DNA of 64,000 nt, from the NCBI GenBank assembly GCA_004297775.1, contig SCUE01000035.1:80162-144161 (forward strand), given 5' to 3'. Of the stretch, positions 17,519 through 26,234 are shown in pieces (position 1 is the first letter of the stretch; each line of letters starts with the position of its first letter). The stretch comes from Chloroflexota bacterium (GTDB taxonomy: Bacteria > Chloroflexota > UBA6077 > FW602-bin22). Position numbers and translations under genes: made by a program. Under the pieces are notes generated by a model. It saw only the letters and a program-made list of their open reading frames with translations. It did not search any database and had not been told where the DNA came from.

Positions 17519-18418
17519 CTAGGCGGACGGCTGGCGCGCCCGCGCCGCGGTCGCCTCGTCGACGCCACGCGCCCATGTTCGACCGAGCGGATCGCGGACG
17601 CTGAAGGTCAGCGCTGGCCAATCCTCGATCCGCAGGCGAACGCGATCGCGATCCTGCAAGGCGCCGAGTCCCTGGTGATTCGTGCCGGTCGCGACGATGT
17701 CGCCTGGTCGCAACGTCGTGACCGACGACGCATAGGCGATCAATTCCGCGACCGAGTTGGCCATATCGTCCGTGCCGAACCGCTGCCGCGTTTCGTCATT
17801 CACATCGAGCGCGATCGTGAGTCGTTGTGGATCTGCCACCTCGTCGGCCGTGACGATCGCCGGTCCGAACGGCGCGAATGTGTCGAACGATTTGCCGTTG
17901 AAGAAGCTGCGCGGCATCAGGCCACGCGCCGACACGTCGACGAACGGTAGATACCCGAACACGTAGGCGAGCGCGTGGCTGGCCGGTACGCGCCGGGCGG
18001 CCCGGCCGATCACGACCGCCAATTCGGCCTCGTGGTGGAAGATCGTCGCTTCCGCCGGCGGAAGCTCGACGATGCCGTCCGGTTCGAGGATCGCCTCGGG
18101 CGACTTGAGGAAGAACTCGATCGGGATCGACTCGTGCGTGCCGTTCTCGCGGTAATTGCGCGCCGCGCAGCAGATCTTCATCGGTCGCGGCACTGGCGCG
18201 CGCAATCGGGCGCCGGCCAGGCGCCGAGGCGGACCGGACGCCGCGATCCGGGCGATATTGTCGCGTTGCGCGTCCAGGCCGGCGATGAGCAAAAGCAGGC
18301 GATCTTGCGGTCCGGCGGCTTCCAGGGTCGCGGCGTCGCCGAGGATCGGCGTCACGTCGCGGATCGCGTCGCCCTCGATGAGTCCGAGGCGATAGTCGTC
18401 GAAGAACACGAAGCGCAC
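17519..18418 (-). CDS. Fumarylacetoacetate hydrolase (FAH) family protein
   Basis: Metal-dependent C-C hydrolase or decarboxylase of the FAH fold. The metal ligands are in FHHEAELAVVIG (two Glu, near residues 129-131) and in GYLPFVDVSARG (Asp, near 160). KICCAARNYRENG, SFDTFAPFGPAIV and LRPGDIVATGTNHQGLG are typical. The GTG at 18418 has GGAGG upstream. At 299 residues it matches acylpyruvase/2-hydroxyhepta-diene-dioate isomerase relatives. The substrate cannot be read; the family handles catabolic intermediates. Confidence 0.88.
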   Translation of the reverse strand: MRFVFFDDYRLGLIEGDAIRDVTPILGDAATLEAAGPQDRLLLLIAGLDAQRDNIARIAASGPPRRLAGARLRAPVPRPMKICCAARNYRENGTHESIPIEFFLKSPEAILEPDGIVELPPAEATIFHHEAELAVVIGRAARRVPASHALAYVFGYLPFVDVSARGLMPRSFFNGKSFDTFAPFGPAIVTADEVADPQRLTIALDVNDETRQRFGTDDMANSVAELIAYASSVTTLRPGDIVATGTNHQGLGALQDRDRVRLRIEDWPALTFSVRDPLGRTWARGVDEATAARARQPSA

Positions 18419-18644
18419 GGCGATCCTCCGTCGAGATTTCTGCCCCGCATAGTACCCTCATCGGCGTGAACCTGGCGGCCGCCGGCCTCGGCGCGATTGC
18501 AGTGGCGATCGTTCGAGGTGCCGCGTAGACCGTACGGGCGTCTGGTGCGCCGTCCGCGGTCCGTTGTCCGAAGCCGATGACCATGTGACAATGGCGTGGG
18601 CGCGGCGCCGCTGATGGCGGGGCCGGATGACGAGGGAGGCGCAC

Positions 18645-20072
18645 GTGGCCGATCCGCGACCGAACATCCTCTGGTACTGCTCCGACCAGCAGCGGTTCGA
18701 CACGATCGGGGCACTGGGCAATCCTCACGTGCACACCCCGAACCTGGACCGACTGGCGCGGGAGGGGGTGGCCTTTACCCACGCCCACTGCCAGTCGCCG
18801 ATCTGCACGCCGAGTCGAGCCTCGTTCTTGACCGGGAAGTACCCGTCGGCAGTGCGCGCGAACACGAACGGCAACGAGGTCTACGCCGGCGAGACGCTGG
18901 TGACCCGACGTCTGGCCGACACCGGGTACGACTGCGGGCTGGCGGGGAAGCTGCACCTGGCCGGGGCGTGGAACGGACGGGAGACGCGAACCGACGACGG
19001 CTACCGCTTCTTCAAGTACTCGCACGCACCACGAAACGATTGGTTCAGCGGGCACGACTATGCCAACTGGATTCGGAGCCACGGCGAGGATCCGGCCCGG
19101 GTACTGAAGATCACGAGCAACCACCCCGCCGATCTCATGGAGCCGACCGCGGAGAAGGACAACGTGTCGCCGCGCCTGCACCAGACCCACTGGTGTTCGG
19201 AGGAGGCGATCGAGTTCGTGTCCGAGCAGCGGGCCGGGCCGTGGCTGATGAGCGTGAACCCATACGATCCCCATCCGCCGTACAACCCGCCCTACGAGTA
19301 TTACCGACGGTTCGACCCGGAAACGCTGCCGGGGCCGCACTTTCGGGAGAGCGATCTGGCGCACCAGAACGAGTACCTGGGGAAGATGGACTTCCAGTCG
19401 ATCTCGCGGCGGCCGGAGGAGTTCGAAGCGAAGAAGGTCCAAGCCGCGTATTACGCCATGATCGAACAGGTTGACCACGAGTTCGGGCGAATCCTGGAAG
19501 CGCTGGAGCGAACAGGGCAGCGGGAGAGAACGGTCGTGATCTACATGAGCGATCATGGCGAGTCGCTCGGGGACCATGGCCTGGTGCATAAGGGTTGCCG
19601 ATTCTTCGATGGCCTGACACGGGTGCCGCTGATCGTGTCGTGGCCAGGGCATTTCGCGGGCGGACCGCGGTCGGACGCGCTGGTGGAGCTGACCGATGTG
19701 ATGCCGACGATCATGGAGTTGGCGGGGCTGCCGGTCCCTCCGGGAGTGCAGGGACGATCGCTGTTGCCGATCCTGATGGGGAAGGCGCCGCCGAACCATC
19801 ACCGGGACTTCGTGCGCTCCGAGTACTACGACGCGGTGGACATGCCAGATCACACATTCGGGACGATGTACCGGGATAGGCGTTACAAGCTGGTGGTGTA
19901 CCACGGGCACGGACGCGGAGAGATGTACGACATGGAGCGCGACCCGCACGAGCACGAGAGCCTATGGGACAGCCCGGAACACCAGGCGATCAAGTCCGAA
20001 TTGATTCAGCGGAGCTTCGACGCGACGATCCGCGCGATGGACTACGGACCCCCGCGCGCGATGCCGATGTGA
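18645..20072 (+). CDS. Sulfatase 1 (Cys-type, formylglycine-dependent)
   Basis: Type I sulfatase of the alkaline phosphatase superfamily. NILWYCSDQQRFDTIGALGN provides the first metal ligands, and CTPSRASFLTG holds Cys54, which must be oxidised to formylglycine. VVIYMSDHGESLGDHGL gives the second metal set. The GTG at 18645 with GGGAGG upstream is preferred over an ATG at 18627. About 475 residues, no signal peptide, so probably cytoplasmic. It is one of three sulfatases in the window, 21 kb from the maturase gene that could activate it. Substrate (sulfated sugar or choline-type ester) unknown. Confidence 0.92.
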   Translation: MADPRPNILWYCSDQQRFDTIGALGNPHVHTPNLDRLAREGVAFTHAHCQSPICTPSRASFLTGKYPSAVRANTNGNEVYAGETLVTRRLADTGYDCGLAGKLHLAGAWNGRETRTDDGYRFFKYSHAPRNDWFSGHDYANWIRSHGEDPARVLKITSNHPADLMEPTAEKDNVSPRLHQTHWCSEEAIEFVSEQRAGPWLMSVNPYDPHPPYNPPYEYYRRFDPETLPGPHFRESDLAHQNEYLGKMDFQSISRRPEEFEAKKVQAAYYAMIEQVDHEFGRILEALERTGQRERTVVIYMSDHGESLGDHGLVHKGCRFFDGLTRVPLIVSWPGHFAGGPRSDALVELTDVMPTIMELAGLPVPPGVQGRSLLPILMGKAPPNHHRDFVRSEYYDAVDMPDHTFGTMYRDRRYKLVVYHGHGRGEMYDMERDPHEHESLWDSPEHQAIKSELIQRSFDATIRAMDYGPPRAMPM

Positions 20073-20150
20073 CTTCCGCGGCCGACGCCTCGCCGTCCCG
20101 GCGTGTCGCCGTGCGCACCGAAGGGGATCCGCCGGCCGTCGCGATGACCA

Positions 20151-22652
20151 TCAGCGCGCCAGACGCTGGGTGGACGAGTGCGACTGGCTAACAGTCAGGG
20201 TCTCCGACGTGTCCAAATGCGCGATCGGCGCGAGAAAGCGCGATGGCAGCCGCCGTCGGCCGCCATCGGCCCGAGGATAGGTCACCGTGACGGTGCGGCG
20301 AGCGCGTGAGAGCGCGACGACCATGACGCGCCGTTCCTCGTCGAGCATCGCGTCGTTCCGGGTCCGTCCGAGCGGAATGAGGTCGTCGGTCGCGCCAGCC
20401 AGGACGACGTGATCGAACTCCATTCCCTTCGCCGAGTGGATGGTCAGGAGCGGCACGACGTTGGCGGTGCGGTCGAATTCATCGAGTCCGGAGCCGAGCC
20501 GAGCCACGTTCACGAAGTCGTCGATCGCGGCCGACGCTGGCGTGTCGGCCACCTTCGAGGTGGCCAGCTCCATGAGGCGAGCCACGATTGTCCCGGTCGC
20601 CGATGATTTCGCGATCGCTTTGTCGGCCGCGATCGATTCGATCAACCGCGCCAGAGTCACGGTCTCGGCGAGCGATCGCCAGCCATTCACGACATCGACG
20701 ACCGGTTGAAGCGCGTCGCGATACTTCCGGATGATGTCCATCCGAGCGGTCGCGGTTTGGCCGATCTGTTCGATCAATCGCGCCGCCACCCAACCCGCGA
20801 CACGCGCGTCCGCCTCAGCGCGATGGTCGGTGCGAGACGCCAGACCAAGGTGACGGGCGATCCGGTCGAGCGTCAGGCGCGGCAGCGGCGTCGCCCGCCG
20901 CGCCAGATCGAGCGTGTCGAACGCGACGCCAGCGAACGGCGTGAGACCGTGGTCGGTCTGGGTGCGCCGGAGGAGCGGGAGGTCGTAGCCGAGCAGGTTG
21001 TGCCCGATGATGGGCGTCGATCCGAGGAAGTCCGTCAGGCCGGCGATGGCGGCGCTCGGTTCCACGCCGCGCTCGGCAAGCGTGGCATCGTCGATGCCGT
21101 GGACCCGCGCCGAGCCAGCGACGCTCGCGTCGGTTCGAACGAGCGTCGCGAAGGTTTCGACCTCTCGCCCGGCGTGCAGACGGATCGCGCCGATTTCGAT
21201 GATCTCGGCACGGGTGACGTCGAGTCCGGTCGTTTCGAAATCGAGCGCGACGATGTCGCCGTCGTTCCACGCGCTGATTGCGGCCCCGCACGGATCGCGT
21301 CCGGCCGGGACATCGTCGCCGAACCAATCCGTCAGGAGGAGGTGCGCCGAGGACATCGCCGCGATGTCGTGCCGGGACAGGTCTGGCGCCATCGCTGAGA
21401 GGACGCGCCGGGCCGCGGCGCTGTCCGGCCGCTGGATCGCGCGCAGACAGGCGACGATGTCACGCGCGAGCGGATCGTCCCACCAGCGCGCGCCGTCGAC
21501 GCGCCGAATCGGCAATCCAAGATCGTCGAGCCGGCTTTCGAGTTCGCGCAGATATCTATTCGTGCGCGCGACGATCGCATAATCCCGATAGCGCGCCTCG
21601 CCCCGCGCGACACGATCGTCGATCAGCCGCGCGATCGCGCGAGCCTCGTCATCGCGATCGGACGCCGCGATGAGGCGCACGTCGTCCGCGTCTGACGCCG
21701 CGTCAGGCCGTGGAGAGAGCGATTCGGCCGAGGCGATGGCCGTGACTGCCGCGTCGATGCGAGGCGGCATTCTCCGGCCGCGGGTCAGAGTGACCTCGTG
21801 TGGCGAAAACTCGCTCCGGAAGCGCGCCACGGCGGCTGGGAAATCGACGCCGCGCCAGGAGTAGATCGCCTGACCGGGGTCGGCGAAGCAGCACAGGTCG
21901 CCGGAGCCGGCCGCGATCGCGGCGATGATCTCGTATTCGGCGACGCCGGTATCCTGGAACTCGTCGACCTCGACCCAGACGAAGCGTTCTCGCAACCGTT
22001 CTCGCGCCCCGAGACGATCGTTTGTCAGCAGGAGTCGCCCATAGGCGATGAGATCGGCGAAATCGAGCGCGTTCTGTTCTTCGAGCGCGGCCTGGTACCG
22101 CGCGTAGAGGTCGCGATGCGACGGATCGATCTTGAGTCGGGTCGATGCGATGTGGGGATACACACCGTCGTCCTTGTAGCGCGCGATCGTCGCCAGCAGG
22201 TCTTCGGCCTTGATCGCCGGGTCGATCTGGGCCGGATCGCGGACGCGCGCGATCACGGCGTGACACTCGAGGTCGTCCAGGATCGCGAATGCGCCGTCGC
22301 GATCGAGGATATGCGCCTCCTCGCGCAGGATTCGCGCGCAGAGCGAGTGGAGGGTCGAGATCGTCATGGCGCTGGACACATTCGGCGCGCATCTATCGAC
22401 GCGCTGGCGCATTTCGCGCGCGGCGCGATTCGTGAACGTGAGAGCGAGCATCTTCGCCGGATCGATCTCGCCATGGGTCGCGGCGTAGGCCGCCCGACGC
22501 GCGAGGATGAGCGTCTTGCCGGCGCCGGGCCCGGCGGTGACGAGGAGAGCGCCCCGCGTCGTCGTCACGATCGCGCGGCAATCGGACTCAAGATCGCCCA
22601 GGATTGCGGCATCGAGCTCGGCCGCGGAAACGACCATATGTTCGACAACCAT
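20151..22652 (-). CDS. UvrD/Rep-like SF1 helicase with nested DEDDh exonuclease domain
   Basis: 833 residues. Helicase parts: Walker A TAGPGAGKTLILARRA (near 40), LALTFTNRAAREM, the DExx box VEVDEFQDTG (near 225), YSWRGVDFP, and at the far end LLTIHSAKGMEFDHVVLAGA and VALSRARRTV (about 745-800). Between them, around 465-630, is a DnaQ-like 3'-5' exonuclease: DIVALDFETTGLD, ARVHGIDDATL, IIGHNLLGYDLPLL and HRAEADA, which supply the four acidic residues and His. The exonuclease therefore interrupts the helicase before motifs V-VI. A role in DNA repair or recombination is inferred. The start could also be the second ATG, 15 bases in. Tail-to-tail with sulfatase 1. Confidence 0.88.
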   Translation of the reverse strand: MVVEHMVVSAAELDAAILGDLESDCRAIVTTTRGALLVTAGPGAGKTLILARRAAYAATHGEIDPAKMLALTFTNRAAREMRQRVDRCAPNVSSAMTISTLHSLCARILREEAHILDRDGAFAILDDLECHAVIARVRDPAQIDPAIKAEDLLATIARYKDDGVYPHIASTRLKIDPSHRDLYARYQAALEEQNALDFADLIAYGRLLLTNDRLGARERLRERFVWVEVDEFQDTGVAEYEIIAAIAAGSGDLCCFADPGQAIYSWRGVDFPAAVARFRSEFSPHEVTLTRGRRMPPRIDAAVTAIASAESLSPRPDAASDADDVRLIAASDRDDEARAIARLIDDRVARGEARYRDYAIVARTNRYLRELESRLDDLGLPIRRVDGARWWDDPLARDIVACLRAIQRPDSAAARRVLSAMAPDLSRHDIAAMSSAHLLLTDWFGDDVPAGRDPCGAAISAWNDGDIVALDFETTGLDVTRAEIIEIGAIRLHAGREVETFATLVRTDASVAGSARVHGIDDATLAERGVEPSAAIAGLTDFLGSTPIIGHNLLGYDLPLLRRTQTDHGLTPFAGVAFDTLDLARRATPLPRLTLDRIARHLGLASRTDHRAEADARVAGWVAARLIEQIGQTATARMDIIRKYRDALQPVVDVVNGWRSLAETVTLARLIESIAADKAIAKSSATGTIVARLMELATSKVADTPASAAIDDFVNVARLGSGLDEFDRTANVVPLLTIHSAKGMEFDHVVLAGATDDLIPLGRTRNDAMLDEERRVMVVALSRARRTVTVTYPRADGGRRRLPSRFLAPIAHLDTSETLTVSQSHSSTQRLAR

Positions 22653-22799
22653 ACCAGCGTCGAATGGTCGGCGCGCGCGAGGGCTTTTGGTCAGCCGGGA
22701 TTCGGTCGCGTCGCGCCGGTTGGCACGAGTCTGGCCAGGTTCAATCTGCCGACTGAGCCCTGGGGCGCGGGCGTCTTGCCTACGAACAGCCGGTCGCGA

Positions 22800-23066
22800 T
22801 CAGGCGGCCTTCTTTGGAACTTCCTCGACCCACGCGCGCAGCGGCGGCAGATTCAGCTCCGGCGTCACGAACGCCTCCGGCGGCACATCGCGATCGACGT
22901 ACACCGGGCAGGTCGCGCATACCGCCGTGTTCGCCCGACGGATGCCACATTCGCTCTTCTGCCAGCAGGGGCGTGGATCGAGATTCAGGGTCAGGGCGCG
23001 CGCGATGAGGAGGAGGCCGCCGCCGGCCGCGCCCGCGCCCATGGCGACGACGAGGGAAGGGTCCAT
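22800..23066 (-). CDS. Small membrane-anchored Cys-rich protein of unknown function
   Basis: 88 residues from an ATG at 23066 with GGAGCTAA upstream. An N-terminal membrane helix (VVAMGAGAAGGGLLLIARAL) is followed by PCWQKSECGIRRANTAVCA and TCPVY, giving C-x5-C-x9-C-x2-C. Such spacing could bind an Fe-S cluster or zinc close to the membrane. It follows the 119-residue gene by five bases, so the pair is an operon. I do not recognise the family. Confidence 0.65.
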   Translation of the reverse strand: MDPSLVVAMGAGAAGGGLLLIARALTLNLDPRPCWQKSECGIRRANTAVCATCPVYVDRDVPPEAFVTPELNLPPLRAWVEEVPKKAA

Positions 23067-23071
23067 GTGTG

Positions 23072-23431
23072 TTAGCTCCGTCGGCCGGGTGAGTCGAGGA
23101 TGACGAGGGTCCCGTCGTCGAGGCGATCCCATCGCTGGGCGCGCCAGACCTTGAGCGCCTGGCGCCCGGCGTTGCGCAGCAACGCGCGCCGGGGACGCTC
23201 GTCCTCGGCGATCTCTTCGAGTTGCTCCTCGAAGTCCATCGCGTCGGGATTGAGGCGGATGAAATGAGTCAGCAGGATGCCGAGTTGGAGCGTCTGGATG
23301 CCGATCGGGGTCGAAGGCCCGGCCAGAACGCGCCGCTTTTCCCAGAATGAGCGGCAGAACTCTTTCGGAGTGACGACGCCGATGCGCTTGCGGCTGCGTC
23401 GGCGCGCGATGCCCGTCGTGGCGGTTAGCAT
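23072..23431 (-). CDS. Hypothetical protein, operon partner of the Cys-rich membrane protein
   Basis: 119 residues, basic and helical, with no family I can name. Segments such as TPKEFCRSFWEKRRVLAGPS and LGILLTHFIRLNPDAMDFEE look like ordinary folded protein; the end, RWDRLDDGTLVILDSPGRRS, suggests a small beta tail. Five bases separate it from the next gene. The divergent region 23432-23707 (about 275 bases) holds no gene I can support and should carry promoters for both directions. Confidence 0.6.
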   Translation of the reverse strand: MLTATTGIARRRSRKRIGVVTPKEFCRSFWEKRRVLAGPSTPIGIQTLQLGILLTHFIRLNPDAMDFEEQLEEIAEDERPRRALLRNAGRQALKVWRAQRWDRLDDGTLVILDSPGRRS

Positions 23432-23707
23432 CGGCGGTGCACCTCCCCAGTTGAACTGGGTGGAAGGTACGGAGCGTCCGCTTAACCACTCGTAAGAGGC
23501 GCCCGCCGCGCCCTAAAGGCGCCGTAGCCGGCGGGGAGTTGCAGCTTCGATCGAGTCGATCCCTGCCGCACGACAGGCGACGTTGCGCTTGATTCGCCTG
23601 GAGCGGGCTCTTGGGCGCCTCCTTGACGGATGGGTACACCCGTCCCATAGTGACCACAGGAGGCCGCCGGCCGTCGGTCTCCTGATTCCCCCGAGGTGGT
23701 CCGTCGT

Positions 23708-24346
23708 ATGAGCAGCGATCCCTCCGCGCCCGTGGCGCAGACCGTCCCGGTTTTCGACAACCTGCGACCACACAAGGTCGTCGCCGAACCCGCGACACAC
23801 GAAGGCCGGGAGGCGCTGCGGGTCACCGACGCCGTCGTGGACGGGGGCGAAGGGAACGAGGACCGGCTCGTCGTCCTGGAGGGGAGCGACTTCGGCGACG
23901 GGACCATCGAGGTCGAGGTGAGTGGCGAGCCCGGCCTCGGGGCCTTCGGCCAAGCGCGGGGGTTCGTCGGCGTGGCGTTCCGCGTCGCCGCTGACGTGTC
24001 GAGCTTCGAGGCGTTCTACCTGCGGCCGACCAACGGCCGGGCGTCGGACCAGGTCCGCCGCAACCACTCCGTCCAGTACATCTCCTTCCCCGATTACCCG
24101 TGGCACCGATCGCGGCAGGAGACACCGGAGAAGTACGAGTCGTACTGCGACCTGATTCCCGGCGCCTGGACCCGGGTGCGGATCGAGGTCCGGGGCGAGG
24201 CCGCGCGGCTCTACGTGCACGGCAACGAGCAGCCGAACTTGCTGGTCGACGACCTCAAGCTTGGGGCGCGCACCGGCCTGCTCGGCCTATGGATCGGCCC
24301 GGGGACGCTCGCCCACTTCGCGAACCTTCGGGTCACGCGGGGGTAG
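23708..24346 (+). CDS. LamG/DUF1080-like beta-sandwich protein
   Basis: 212 residues from the ATG at 23708 (GAGGTGG about 9 bases upstream). The pattern DGTIEVEVSGEPG, FVGVAFRVAADVSSFEAFYL, WTRVRIEVRGEAARLYVHG and GLLGLWIGPGTLAHFANLRV is that of concanavalin-like jelly-roll domains such as LamG or the 3-keto-disaccharide hydrolase family. No signal peptide is seen, so it may be intracellular. No catalytic residues can be assigned with confidence. Confidence 0.65.
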   Translation: MSSDPSAPVAQTVPVFDNLRPHKVVAEPATHEGREALRVTDAVVDGGEGNEDRLVVLEGSDFGDGTIEVEVSGEPGLGAFGQARGFVGVAFRVAADVSSFEAFYLRPTNGRASDQVRRNHSVQYISFPDYPWHRSRQETPEKYESYCDLIPGAWTRVRIEVRGEAARLYVHGNEQPNLLVDDLKLGARTGLLGLWIGPGTLAHFANLRVTRG

Positions 24347-24458
24347 CGCCAAGACCGCGAGCCGCGACCAGGCGTCCACGCCGCCGCGGCTGCCGACCGA
24401 GCCCGTAGGCGTCCCCGCCTCGTTCCGGACCGTGCTTGACGTCCCTATAGAAATCAAG

Positions 24459-24516
24459 AAGAACCGGCTCATACACATGGAGGAAGCGACTTCCCCGAAT
24501 GATGAGCCGGTTTCTT
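24459..24516. repeat. Nested inverted repeat (long stem with an inner hairpin)
   Basis: AAGAACCGGCTCAT (24459-24472) pairs with ATGAGCCGGTTTCTT (24502-24516) with one bulged T. The loop itself contains GGAAG-CGA-CTTCC (24482-24494). It could act as a terminator for the LamG gene, a recombination site or a structured RNA. Confidence 0.55.
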
Positions 24517-24654
24517 GGCTAGCTGGCGAACAGGCCTAGCTGCCCTTCGGGTACCGCCCTCAACCGCGGCTTCGGCCGCCGAACTATGTGGGCCAACTCA
24601 TCCAGCGTCACGATCTTGCCGTTCGATGGTGCGGTCACTGGCGCGGGTACTACT

Positions 24655-24681
24655 GCGTATTCCGAGCTCAGCGGAATACGC
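24655..24681. repeat. Perfect 10-base inverted repeat
   Basis: GCGTATTCCG (24655-24664) and CGGAATACGC (24672-24681) are separated by 7 bases. The arms are less GC-rich than the surroundings. It may be an operator or part of a structured element with the repeat 140 bases upstream. Confidence 0.5.
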
Positions 24682-24865
24682 ACCTGGCAGAATGGATCGC
24701 TGGCGAGGTGAACCGTTAGCGGGCAGGCCGATGGAAACAGCTCCTGGACCGGGCGTCCGAGCGGTTCGAGGCTGCGCTCACTCCGGGCACGTGGAAGGGA
24801 TTGGTGCTCGCCAAGGAAGTGAGCTTCAACCTGAGTTCACCCCGGCAGGTAGAGAGGGGCTTTGA

Positions 24866-25384
24866 CTATCCCTCTTCGGGCCGAGCGGCTTGCTCATGGG
24901 CCAGGTCTGCCAAGGTCCGGGTCCGAATGGTCTCCAGCGCCTCGGAGGACCACCCCAGCACATCGCGCAGAAACACCGCTGGCAACATCACGCGCACTCT
25001 GGCCCGAAATCGCTCGGCGATGGCGGTCGGATCGGTGAAATCGCGGTCGCTGGACACGAAGACGTCCACGTCGCCATCGAGCAGAGCCACAGCGATCGGC
25101 ACGTCTTTCTCACTACGGACGAGATCGAGGTTGTAACGCACGTCGCTGGCGGAGGGCATCGGCAACTCTCGGTAGTGAGAGCTATCCAGGAAAAACCGGA
25201 GGGCTTCGGTTTGGGCGGGAGTGGTGAGATGCCGCCCGGCCTCCACGATCACCTGGAGAGGGAGAACGAGATCGAAGAATTCGCCCAGGGCCGCCCGCAT
25301 GACCTCGTGGGGCCACCGGGGTAGCCGAGTTCCGGCGATGAGGACGTTGGCATCCAGCGCAACTCGCAGCCTACGCTGCGCCAT
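24866..25384 (-). CDS. PIN-domain ribonuclease toxin
   Basis: 172 residues. PIN-domain acidic residues: VALDANVLIAGT (Asp near 10), SEKDVPIAVALLDGDVD and VFVSSDRDF (Asp near 118-120). PIN toxins cut RNA and are held inactive by a co-expressed antitoxin. It begins inside the last codons of the upstream antitoxin gene (14-base overlap), the usual arrangement for such pairs. A C-terminal extension (AVFLRDVLGWSSEALETIRT) follows the PIN fold. The target RNA is unknown. Confidence 0.85.
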   Translation of the reverse strand: MAQRRLRVALDANVLIAGTRLPRWPHEVMRAALGEFFDLVLPLQVIVEAGRHLTTPAQTEALRFFLDSSHYRELPMPSASDVRYNLDLVRSEKDVPIAVALLDGDVDVFVSSDRDFTDPTAIAERFRARVRVMLPAVFLRDVLGWSSEALETIRTRTLADLAHEQAARPEEG

Positions 25385-25676
25385 AGCGCTCGCGGTACAG
25401 CTCGTCGCGGGTGCGCTTCACCGCGGCGACGATCTCCTGTTCGGTGGGTTCCGGGCCGCTCGCCCCGCCAGCTGCTTCGACTGCCAGCCGGCTGAATTGA
25501 GCGGCCCGCTCGTCGCGCTGGACCCGCTCGATGAGAGCGAAGTCGGCCAGGCTCACGACCGCCACGAACGGCTGACCCTGCTTGTCGACGATCACCGACT
25601 CCCCGGAGTACCGGACTCGATCGGTCAACTCTGCAAAGCGCGCCCGCGCTTCACGAGCCGACACATGCTTCGCCAA
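25371..25676 (-). CDS. Phd/YefM-type antitoxin
   Basis: 101 residues from a TTG at 25676, preceded by a strong GGGAGGAGG; the frame further upstream (to 25751) is unlikely to be translated. AKHVSAREARARFAELTDRV and VIVDKQGQPFVAVVSLADF are the Phd/YefM DNA-binding fold. The C-terminal half, rich in charged helices (EQEIVAAVKRTRDELYRERY), should bind and block the PIN toxin. The antitoxin also represses its own operon in characterised members. Confidence 0.83.
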   Translation of the reverse strand: MAKHVSAREARARFAELTDRVRYSGESVIVDKQGQPFVAVVSLADFALIERVQRDERAAQFSRLAVEAAGGASGPEPTEQEIVAAVKRTRDELYRERYGAA

Positions 25677-25754
25677 TGTATCCTCCTCCCTTCGGGACGT
25701 AGTGTACCCATTGTACACAGTAATCGGGGCAAGAAATCTCTCACTTGACAAACG

Positions 25755-25892
25755 CTATTCCTCATCATCGAGGCCGGTCTGCACGAGCCGCGGGTTCGTG
25801 ACGAGCACGTCCACGCCCTCGCGGACGCGCATGCTGACCCAGTCCTCGCGACGTTCGGCTGGGACGGTGTCGGCCTTGAGCACGGCGACTGC
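25755..25892 (-). pseudogene. Remnant of a DEAD/SNF2-type helicase
   Basis: A 45-codon frame without a start: AVAVLKADTVPAERREDWVS, then MRVREGVDVLVTNPRLVQTG, then LDDEE and a stop. NPRLVQTGLD is characteristic of the second RecA domain of large helicases found in defence and mobile loci. Everything before and after is missing; on the upstream side it joins directly to a fragment of an HNH gene. Confidence 0.6.
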
Positions 25893-25975
25893 CGTTCAGC
25901 GACGGCAAGAAGACATCGTGACGGCCCATTTGCACGACTACGCTGCGTAGCTCAATGGGCTCCTGGATGCGCATT
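25893..25975 (-). pseudogene. Duplicated 3' fragment of the HNH endonuclease gene
   Basis: IQEPIELRSVVVQMGRHDVF followed by LPSLNG matches IQEPAELRSVVVQMGRHDVF, LPLSRD in the intact gene at 26680-27678. The DNA is clearly alike over about 75 bases (compare 26849-26925) but has drifted. It is joined to the helicase scrap on one side and the HicA tail on the other. Confidence 0.65.
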
Positions 25976-26207
25976 CCGACGAAATCGACACCATCGGTCG
26001 ACGGTCACCCCGGCCTGATCGAGCGCCCTGGGTTAGGCTCTTTCGCTTCAGGGTCACACCCGCGTGCTGGGGGACTGTGACACGGCCGGACTTGACGGGA
26101 TACCTGAGTTGAACGTGGTTTCCTCGCTGGTCGTGCGCGAACCAGCCGTCTCGACACAGCGCCCGGAGTAAGTCTTCGGCCGTGATCCGTGATATTCGAT
26201 CGCTCAC
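25952..26207 (-). pseudogene. HicA-type toxin with a one-base frameshift
   Basis: From GTG 26207: SDRISRITAEDLLRALCRDG, FAHDQRGNHVQLRYPV, GRVTVPQHAGVTLKRKSL match HicA mRNA interferases, including the catalytic His in RGNH. After KSLTQ the frame is lost; removing one G from the GGG at 26026-26028 restores ALDQAGVTVDRW, the expected HicA ending, and a stop at 25952. No HicB antitoxin is next to it. Either a dead toxin or a sequencing error. Confidence 0.6.
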
Positions 26208-26234
26208 GGGTCGGAACATAGAGTCCTTGCCTGG

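Larger units (their letters stand above)
24347..24865. other. Gene-poor left edge of the accessory island
   Basis: About 520 bases without a complete gene. It contains two strong inverted repeats (separate entries). In one plus-strand frame, after a stop near 24720, RWKQLLDRASERFEAALTPG and TWKGLVLAKEVSFNLSS read like protein, perhaps a remnant of a lost gene, but no start or family could be found. Core-type genes lie to the left and broken mobile-type genes to the right. Confidence 0.4.

Noticed and set aside
17796..19955. 719-codon open frame antisense to sulfatase 1 and the FAH gene
   Set aside because: Composition (His/Arg/Val/Pro rich) and lack of any domain show it is a high-GC shadow of the real genes.
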